DNA of 13,685 nucleotides from CAYVBE01 sp964448935 (GTDB lineage: Bacteria; Planctomycetota; Brocadiia; SM23-32). Positions 9,041 through 13,685 of the stretch are shown piece by piece. Positions within the stretch are counted from its first letter, which is position 1. Each line of letters starts with the position of its first letter. The notes beneath the pieces were generated by a model. It ran no database searches, was not told the DNA's origin, and saw only the letters and a program-made list of their open reading frames with translations. Where the stretch lies: contig CAYVBE010000109.1 of assembly GCA_964448935.1 (NCBI GenBank), positions 1 through 13,685 of the forward strand. The letters are read 5' to 3'. A program made the translations under genes and the position numbers.

Positions 9041-9159
9041 TGATACCGGCCCGGGGAAGTGAGGGGAACGGGACGGAAGTTCCGTCCTTTTTCTCCTACC
9101 TCACGGGGGGGCCGATTTCACTGCGGCCGCTTCATAATCCGTGGCAGAAAGGGGAGAAG
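9041..9159 (+). promoter_or_regulatory. Structured 5' leader of the carboligase gene (candidate attenuator or riboswitch)
   Basis: Nested inverted repeats are directly visible. CGGCCC (9047-9052) pairs with GGGCCG (9109-9114), GTGAGG (9059-9064) with CCTCAC (9099-9104), and GGACGGA (9071-9077) with TCCGTCC (9081-9087), the last followed by TTTTT. GGCCG (9110-9114) can instead pair with CGGCC (9124-9128), which would open the outermost stem. TTCTCC (9091-9096) is complementary to GGAGAA (9153-9158) in the ribosome-binding region. These mutually exclusive pairings are typical of regulated leaders, but I do not recognise a known riboswitch class and no ligand can be assigned. Read in frame, the upstream part of the leader could also extend the protein, but the strong AAGGGGAG before the ATG at 9160 argues against that. 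Confidence 0.45.
9070..9092 (+). terminator. Intrinsic-terminator-like hairpin inside the carboligase leader
   Basis: A 7-bp GC-rich stem (GGACGGA/TCCGTCC, 3-nt AGT loop) is followed at once by five T. It lies about 70 bp upstream of the ATG at 9160, so it would end transcription before the gene unless prevented, which is the geometry of an attenuator. Confidence 0.5.
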
Positions 9160-10554
9160 ATGATCGTTTACGACGAACACACAAGAACGCTGCTTCGGGA
9201 CGAGCACCTGTTCGATTTGCAGGAACCCGAGGAACCGGAACACTTCGACGATGTATTCCCGGAGGGGCAGGTGCCGCGGATCGTCTTCAACCACCGCCAC
9301 GTGCCCATGTGGCCGGCGGCGCAGACGTGGATCACGGATACCACGTTCCGGGACGGCCAGCAGGCCATGCCGCCCTTCACGCCGGAGCAGATCGTACACA
9401 TCTACGGCCTGCTGCACAAGCTGGGCGGGGAGAAGGGGCTGATCCGCACCAGCGAGTTCTTCCTCTACCGGGAGCGCGACCGCGAGGCGGTGGAGCGCTG
9501 CCTGGAGCTGGACCACCGCTACCCCGAGGTGACCGCCTGGATACGGGCGCACCCGAAGGACTTCGAGCTCGTCAAGGACATGGGGCTGGGTGAGACGGGC
9601 ATCCTGACCAGCGTCTCGGACTACCACATCTTCCACAAGTGGCCGGGCGCCAACCGCCGGAAGGCCATTGACCGCTACCTGGGCGTGGTCAAGGAATGCC
9701 TGAGCGCCGGCATCCGGTGCCGCTGCCACTTCGAGGACATCACGCGGGCCGACTTCTACGGGTTCGTCATCCCCTTCGCCATCGAGCTGCGCAAGCTGGC
9801 CGAAGAGGCCGGCATGCCCATCCGCATCCGCATGTGCGACACCATGGGCTACGCCGTCCCTTACCCCGGGGCGGCCCTGCCGCGCAGCGTGCCCGGCATC
9901 GTGTACGGCCTGCGGCAGCACGCCGGCTTCCCCGGCGAATGGCTGGAATGGCACGGTCACAACGACTTCCACAAAGCGCTGGTGAATGGCGTGACGGCGT
10001 GGCTGTACGGCGCCTCCGCGGTGAACGCCACCTGCCTGGGCATCGGCGAGCGGACGGGCAACACGCCCATCGAGGCGCTGGTGATCGAGCACCTGGCCCT
10101 GCGCGGCCACGACGAGACGGTCAACACACCGGCCATCACGGAGATAGCGCGTTACTTCGAGGACGAGGTGGGCTACGACATCCCGGACCAGCAGCCGTTC
10201 GTGGGCAGCCGGTTCAACACCACGCTGGCCGGCATCCACGCCGACGCCCTGGCGAAGGACCGGCGCATATACACCGTCTTCGACACCGAGACCGTGCTGG
10301 GCGCCCCGTTCGACATCCGCATCACGGATAAGAGCGGCCGCGCCGGCGTGGCTCACTGGGTGAACCTGCACCTGGAGCTGTCCGGAGAGGTCGAGGTCAG
10401 CAAGAACCATCCGGGCGTAAGCGCCATGTTCGACGCCATCGCGCAGCAGTACGACGAGGGGCGCGTGGCCATTATGAGCCCCGAGGAGCTGCTGGAGCTG
10501 GTGATCGAGCACATTCCGGAACTGGCGGACCGGGCCAGAGAGGCGCAGGAGTGA
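9160..10554 (+). CDS. DRE-TIM carboligase: Re-citrate synthase or 2-isopropylmalate/homocitrate synthase relative
   Basis: The 464-residue enzyme of the HMGL-like pyruvate carboxyltransferase family would condense acetyl-CoA (or another acyl-CoA) with a 2-oxoacid. The barrel opens with ITDTTFRDGQQ (D60, R64, D65; catalytic and metal site). HFEDITRADFYG and RMCDTMGYAVPYPGAALP follow, then metal ligands H265 and H267 in EWHGHNDFH. A GERTGNTPIEALV loop and a short C-terminal subdomain with AGIHADALAKDRRIY complete it. It lacks the LeuA allosteric domain that 2-isopropylmalate synthases carry, so leucine feedback at the protein level is not expected. From memory, the WHGHNDFH and SDYHIFHK wording resembles enzymes linked to Re-citrate synthases of anaerobes; this is an inference. 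The ATG at 9160 has AAGGGGAG just upstream, and an in-frame ATG-less extension to 9004 would cross the terminator-like hairpin. A metallophosphoesterase gene follows after 51 bp. Confidence 0.8.
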   Translation: MIVYDEHTRTLLRDEHLFDLQEPEEPEHFDDVFPEGQVPRIVFNHRHVPMWPAAQTWITDTTFRDGQQAMPPFTPEQIVHIYGLLHKLGGEKGLIRTSEFFLYRERDREAVERCLELDHRYPEVTAWIRAHPKDFELVKDMGLGETGILTSVSDYHIFHKWPGANRRKAIDRYLGVVKECLSAGIRCRCHFEDITRADFYGFVIPFAIELRKLAEEAGMPIRIRMCDTMGYAVPYPGAALPRSVPGIVYGLRQHAGFPGEWLEWHGHNDFHKALVNGVTAWLYGASAVNATCLGIGERTGNTPIEALVIEHLALRGHDETVNTPAITEIARYFEDEVGYDIPDQQPFVGSRFNTTLAGIHADALAKDRRIYTVFDTETVLGAPFDIRITDKSGRAGVAHWVNLHLELSGEVEVSKNHPGVSAMFDAIAQQYDEGRVAIMSPEELLELVIEHIPELADRAREAQE

Positions 10555-10605
10555 GGTGAGGCGGGCGCACACAAGGCCAGTTATCCGCGAGAAGGGGAAT
10601 CAGGC

Positions 10606-11376
10606 GTGCTGGCGATAATCAGTGACGTACACGCGAACTGCGAAGCCCTGGAAGCGGTTCTGGCGAAGATTGACGACCTCGGGGCGGACCGCATCATCTG
10701 CCTGGGCGATGTCGTGGGCTACGGCCCGGAGCCGGTCCGATGTCTGGACATCGTGCGGGAACGTTGCGATGTGGTGCTGTGCGGCAATCACGACTACGCC
10801 GTCGTTTACGGCGCGGAGGACTTCAACCCCGTCGCGCGGGCCTGCGTCGAGTGCCACCGGCAGGCCCTGATGCCGGCGCCCGATGACCCGCCTTACTGCG
10901 ATGCCCGGCGCAGGTGGAAGTTCCTGAAAAACCTGCCCCACCGCCACGTGGAGGGCGAGTACCTGTTCGTGCACGCCGCGCCCCGGAATCCTGTCTTCGA
11001 ATACCTGCGCAAGATTGATGTCCAGATGCAACTGGAAGGGAAACTCCGCGAGAACTTCCAACAGGTGGAACAGTTGTGCTTCATCGGGCATACACACCGG
11101 GCGGGAGTGATAACGTCCGACATGGAGTGGCTGGAGCCGGATGAGTTTCCCGACGGCTTCAAGCCCGAGTTCCATCAGAAGGCCATCTTGAACGTGGGCA
11201 GCGTCGGTCAGCCGCGGGACCGAGACCGCAGGTCCTGCTTCGCCACGCTGGATGAGGACGAAGGACTGGTCCGTTGGCACCGCGTGGAATACGACGTCGA
11301 AGCCGTAGCCAGAAAAATCCGGGAAAACCTCCGGATGGACCCCTCACTGGCGGAGCGGCTGATCGAGGGCCGGTAA
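10606..11376 (+). CDS. Calcineurin-like metallophosphoesterase
   Basis: The 256-residue cytoplasmic dinuclear-metal phosphoesterase has its full signature: SDVHAN (D7, H9), CLGDVVGYGP (D35), CGNHDY (N61, H62), FVHAAP (H123) and IGHTHR (H162, H164). The short form with DVVGYGPEP is typical of the YfcE/diadenosine-polyphosphatase-like group found beside housekeeping genes. The substrate cannot be assigned. GTG at 10606 is preferred, with AAGGGG 8 nt upstream. It starts 51 bp after the carboligase stop with no visible terminator between, so the two may be co-transcribed. It is followed by a terminator-like hairpin before lysS. The C-terminal 60 residues are charged and helical with no recognised domain. 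Confidence 0.88.
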   Translation: MLAIISDVHANCEALEAVLAKIDDLGADRIICLGDVVGYGPEPVRCLDIVRERCDVVLCGNHDYAVVYGAEDFNPVARACVECHRQALMPAPDDPPYCDARRRWKFLKNLPHRHVEGEYLFVHAAPRNPVFEYLRKIDVQMQLEGKLRENFQQVEQLCFIGHTHRAGVITSDMEWLEPDEFPDGFKPEFHQKAILNVGSVGQPRDRDRRSCFATLDEDEGLVRWHRVEYDVEAVARKIRENLRMDPSLAERLIEGR

Positions 11377-11390
11377 GGTGGAGGTCCGTC

Positions 11391-11420
11391 GCCCGCCGGG
11401 GCGGGCAACAGTTTTCTTTT
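11391..11420 (+). terminator. Intrinsic terminator between the metallophosphoesterase gene and lysS
   Basis: GCCCGC (11391-11396) and GCGGGC (11401-11406) form a 6-bp all-GC stem with a CGGG loop. After AACAG comes TTTTCTTTT (11412-11420). The 5-nt gap before the T tract weakens it slightly. It ends 19 bp before the lysS start, leaving little room for a separate lysS promoter. Confidence 0.55.
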
Positions 11421-11439
11421 CGCCGATCACGAGGTATCC

Positions 11440-12876
11440 GTGAGCTTCATCGAGCCCGAAGATTTTCGGCTGGCCAAGCTTGAGCGCCTGCGCGAACTGG
11501 GCGTGGACCCCTACGGCGGCCGCTTCCCCGACAGGACGCCGCTGTCCCGGCTGACGGATGAGTTCGAGCAGTTGGAAGGCCAGACGGTCCGCGCCGCCGG
11601 CCGCATCACCAATCAGCGCACCATGGGCCGCGCCAGCTTCATGGACATCAAAGACTGGACCGGCTCGGTCCAGGTCTTCTTCCAGCTCAACCGGCTGGGC
11701 GAGGAGAAGTTCGAGGTCCACGAGCAGCTCGACGCGGGCGACATCGTGGGCGTCGAGGGCGAGCTGACCAGGACCCGCACGGGCGAGATCACGGTCTTCG
11801 TGGACGATTTCACCGTAATGGCCAAGGCGCTGGTGAACCCGCCCGAGAAATGGCACGGCCTGCGCGACCAGGAGCTGCGCTACCGCAGGCGCTCGGTGGA
11901 CCTGTTCACCAACGACGACGTGATGGAATGCTTCCTGAAGCGGACGGAGATCGTGCGCGCCATTCGGGACTTTCTGGACGACCGGGGGTTCATCGAGGTG
12001 GAGACGCCCATGATGCAGACCGTCCCCGGTGGCGCCGCCGCGCGGCCGTTCCGCACCCACCACAACGCGCTCGACATTGACCTCTACCTGCGCATCGCGC
12101 CGGAACTCTACCTGAAGCGGCTGCTGGTGGGCGGCCTGGAGAAGGTGTTCGAGATCAACCGCAACTTCCGCAACGAGGGCATCTCCACACAGCATAACCC
12201 CGAGTTCACCATGCTGGAGGCCTATGAGAGCTACGGGGACTACGAGTCCATGATGTGCCTGACGGAGGACCTGATCGTGTACCTGGCGGATGAGGTCTGC
12301 GGGTCCCTGTCCCTGCCCTTCGGGGAGCAAACGATTGACTACACCCCGCCCTGGCCGCGCCTGAAGTTCTGGGACCTGCTGGAAGGGGCAACCGGCGTGA
12401 GTCGGGGCGACGAGGCGGCCATCCGCCGGCTCGCCGAGGAACACCAGGTGCAGGGCGCGCAGAACGAGCATCCCGAATGGCTGGCCTACCACGTGTTCGA
12501 GAAGGTGGTGGAAGCCGACCTGATAGACCCGGTCTTCGTGGTGGGCTACCCCAAGAGCATCTCGCCCCTGGCCAAGGCCGACCCGGAGGACCCGAAGCTG
12601 GCCGAGCGGTTCGAACTCTACATCGGGGGCATGGAGATGGCGCCCGCCTATACGGAGCTGAACGACCCGCTGGAGCAGGAACAGCGTTTCCTGCAACAGG
12701 TCGGCAGCGACGAGGAGCGCCAGGACCTGGATCAGGATTTCCTGCAGGCCCAGGCATACGGCATGCCCCCCGCGGGCGGCCTGGGTGTGGGAATTGACCG
12801 CCTGGTCATGGCACTGACCAACCGGACCTCCATCCGCGAGGTCATCCTGTTCCCCCTGCTGCGCCCGACGGACTGA
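11440..12876 (+). CDS. lysS: Lysyl-tRNA synthetase, class II
   Basis: The 478-residue enzyme charges tRNA-Lys with lysine. An N-terminal OB-fold anticodon-binding domain covers about 45-130 (VRAAGRITNQRTMGRASFMDIKD). The class II core contains RIAPELYLK, motif 2 (EINRNFRNEG, 238-247, with R244 and E246) and motif 3 (GLGVGIDR, ending at R454), then REVILFPLLRP. The length is close to the bacterial norm. The lysine-pocket segment reads EMAPAYTELND (399-409), where E. coli has EIGNGFSELND. E406 and the RIAPE glutamate are kept, but the pocket Asn is Pro402 and Phe is Tyr404. The ATP-site loop reads SISPLAK rather than EVSPLAR. GTG at 11440 follows GAGGT with a 6-nt gap. It lies 63 bp after the metallophosphoesterase gene, with a terminator-like hairpin between. 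Confidence 0.95.
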   Translation: MSFIEPEDFRLAKLERLRELGVDPYGGRFPDRTPLSRLTDEFEQLEGQTVRAAGRITNQRTMGRASFMDIKDWTGSVQVFFQLNRLGEEKFEVHEQLDAGDIVGVEGELTRTRTGEITVFVDDFTVMAKALVNPPEKWHGLRDQELRYRRRSVDLFTNDDVMECFLKRTEIVRAIRDFLDDRGFIEVETPMMQTVPGGAAARPFRTHHNALDIDLYLRIAPELYLKRLLVGGLEKVFEINRNFRNEGISTQHNPEFTMLEAYESYGDYESMMCLTEDLIVYLADEVCGSLSLPFGEQTIDYTPPWPRLKFWDLLEGATGVSRGDEAAIRRLAEEHQVQGAQNEHPEWLAYHVFEKVVEADLIDPVFVVGYPKSISPLAKADPEDPKLAERFELYIGGMEMAPAYTELNDPLEQEQRFLQQVGSDEERQDLDQDFLQAQAYGMPPAGGLGVGIDRLVMALTNRTSIREVILFPLLRPTD

Positions 12877-13178
12877 CCCGCCGCCAGCCCGCGTGCCGGT
12901 AACCCCAGCCCGCGGATTGCATTTTCACCGCGGTTTCGCACCCTCAAAACAACTTACCAGAGGAAAAGCTCTTACCGAGTGTCCTACGACGGCACAATCA
13001 CACCCGGGAGTTGAACGAGGCATGCACTGCGCTCTCTCGGCGCAGTAGGCTGAGGAACACACTGCTGGTTACGTCGTGCGTTCCGGTAACGGCATAGCGA
13101 TGCCATCGTGATGGCCGAGAACGCAACGAAGGCGCGGGTCCTGAATGGTGACCGGGTCAGGAGAGCTGACGGAGACCT
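12877..13178. other. Gene-free region between lysS and the ABC ATPase gene, with several hairpins
   Basis: No credible coding sequence lies here, and the base composition looks less GC-rich than in the flanking genes. Visible inverted repeats are ACTGCGC/GCGCAGT (13026-13032 with 13040-13046), an interrupted stem CGTGCGTTC with GAACGC-A-ACG (13075-13083 with 13119-13128) enclosing GGCAT/ATGCC (13091-13095 with 13100-13104), and GTCAG/CTGAC (13156-13160 with 13166-13170). None is followed by a clear T tract on either strand. I could not match it to tRNA, tmRNA, 6S, SRP or RNase P RNA. It may be plain 3' flanking sequence or a small structured RNA. Confidence 0.4.
12910..12936 (+). terminator. 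Weak terminator-like hairpin after lysS
   Basis: CCGCGG (12910-12915) and CCGCGG (12928-12933) can form a 6-bp stem around a 12-nt loop, followed by only TTT. It lies 34 bp past the lysS stop. The large loop and short T tract make it a weak candidate. Confidence 0.25.
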
Positions 13179-13685
13179 CTATTCTTCCAACCTGCCGTCC
13201 CTCATGTGGAGGGAGCGGTCCGCGTGGGCGGCCGCTTCCCTGTCATGGGTCACCAGCAGCACCGCCCCGCCGCTCTCGGCGAACTCGCGCAGCCCCTCCA
13301 GCACGGTCTCGGCGTTCACGCTGTCCAGGTTGCCCGTGGGCTCGTCGGCCAGCAGGATCTTCGGCTCGTTCAACAGTGCGCGCGCCATGGCCGTGCGCTG
13401 GCACTCGCCGGTGCTGAGCTGTGCGGGCGTGTGGTCCAGGCGGCTCTCCAGGTTGAACCCCACGGCCAGCTCGCGGGCACGGGCGGCGGCATCCGGCCTG
13501 GGTCTGGCCAGACTGGCCGCCACGATGTTCTCCAGCACCGTCAGGTAGGGGATCAGGTGGAACTCCTGGAAGACGAACCCGATGTTGTCGGCGCGGAAGT
13601 TGTTTCGCCCGCCGGACGACAGTGCATACGGGTCGGTGCCGTCCACCAGGACGGTTCCGCCGGTGGGCCGCAGCATGGCGCCCAC
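13179..13685 (-). CDS. ABC transporter ATP-binding protein, LolD/MacB-like (partial, N-terminus off the window)
   Basis: The last 168 residues of an ABC ATPase are present; the start and the Walker A loop lie beyond 13685. Visible elements, in order, are the Q-loop (GFVFQEF), the signature (LSTGECQ, in place of LSGGQ), Walker B (ILLADEP), the D-loop (TGNLDS), and the H-loop (LLVTHD). The HLIPYLTVLENI wording after the Q-loop and the TGNLDS motif place it with the LolD/MacB/FtsE group, which partners FtsX-like permeases in lipoprotein release or efflux. The permease would probably be in the unseen neighbouring DNA. It ends in TAG at 13181-13179. The other end is a window cut, not a true truncation. 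Confidence 0.9.
   Translation of the reverse strand: MGAMLRPTGGTVLVDGTDPYALSSGGRNNFRADNIGFVFQEFHLIPYLTVLENIVAASLARPRPDAAARARELAVGFNLESRLDHTPAQLSTGECQRTAMARALLNEPKILLADEPTGNLDSVNAETVLEGLREFAESGGAVLLVTHDREAAAHADRSLHMRDGRLEE

Noticed and set aside
9017..9043. Tiny open frame MYLILYSG before the carboligase gene, resembling a leader peptide with Leu/Tyr codons
   Set aside because: It overlaps the best -10 candidate (TATCTT), has no proper Shine-Dalgarno and has only two separated Leu codons. The promoter reading explains the AT-rich patch better. It would be worth revisiting only if transcription starts further upstream.
9004..9159. N-terminal extension of the carboligase to 9004
   Set aside because: It would translate through the terminator-like hairpin and matches no family N-terminus. 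ATG 9160 has a strong AAGGGGAG site.
11410..11440. T-box or lysine riboswitch for lysS
   Set aside because: Only 63 bp separate the two genes, far too short for either, and no T-box sequence is present.
11344..12696. 450-codon minus-strand open frame opposite lysS
   Set aside because: Antisense shadow; lysS on the other strand has all class II motifs.
13108..13548. 146-codon plus-strand open frame reaching from the gene-free region into the ABC gene
   Set aside because: Mostly antisense to the ABC ATPase coding sequence, with no domain.

Overview
This is a G+C-rich bacterial chromosomal window with ten protein genes, one of them cut by the right edge. It contains no rRNA or tRNA gene, CRISPR array, insertion sequence or phage gene that I can see. 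The content is mostly housekeeping and central metabolism plus one carbohydrate-degrading enzyme. The organism cannot be fixed from sequence alone. The GC bias, a large MAN2C1-like GH38 alpha-mannosidase, a Cys-rich secreted protein opening with a YWVGGxGxWxDPxHWS motif, and a double-cluster DUF362 ferredoxin would fit an uncultured, possibly anaerobic, member of the Planctomycetota/PVC lineage. That is a low-confidence inference.

Layout, left to right: a DUF362 iron-sulfur protein (minus) is divergent from a putative secreted lipoprotein (plus), with back-to-back promoter candidates between them. The lipoprotein gene converges, 18 bp apart, on a long GH38 alpha-mannosidase gene (minus). The mannosidase is divergent from a stand-alone phosphopantothenate-cysteine ligase (coaB, plus), whose 3' end overlaps by 26 bp the 3' end of a tRNA methylthiotransferase gene (mtaB, minus). 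mtaB lies 4 bp behind a malic enzyme gene (minus), so the two probably share a transcript. The malic enzyme gene is divergent from a DRE-TIM carboligase gene (plus; a citrate/2-isopropylmalate/homocitrate synthase relative, possibly a Re-citrate synthase). That is followed on the plus strand by a metallophosphoesterase gene and lysS. After about 300 bp without a gene comes the 3' part of an ABC-transporter ATPase gene (minus) that runs off the window.

The most interesting non-coding signal is the ~120-nt leader of the carboligase gene. It has a terminator-like hairpin with a T tract, two outer nested stems, a competing downstream stem that reuses one arm, and a stretch complementary to the Shine-Dalgarno region. 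Together these suggest attenuation or a riboswitch-like control. A second intrinsic-terminator-like hairpin sits only about 20 bp before the lysS start. Candidate sigma70-type promoters with 16-17 bp spacing can be placed in front of six genes.

Functionally, malic enzyme (malate to pyruvate, CO2 and reduced cofactor) and the acyl-CoA-dependent carboligase sit back to back and both act at the pyruvate/oxaloacetate/acetyl-CoA node. The other genes (CoA synthesis, tRNA modification, tRNA charging, transport, glycan trimming) look independently regulated. I did not find a clearly new multi-gene system; the leader RNA is the best candidate for something undescribed.
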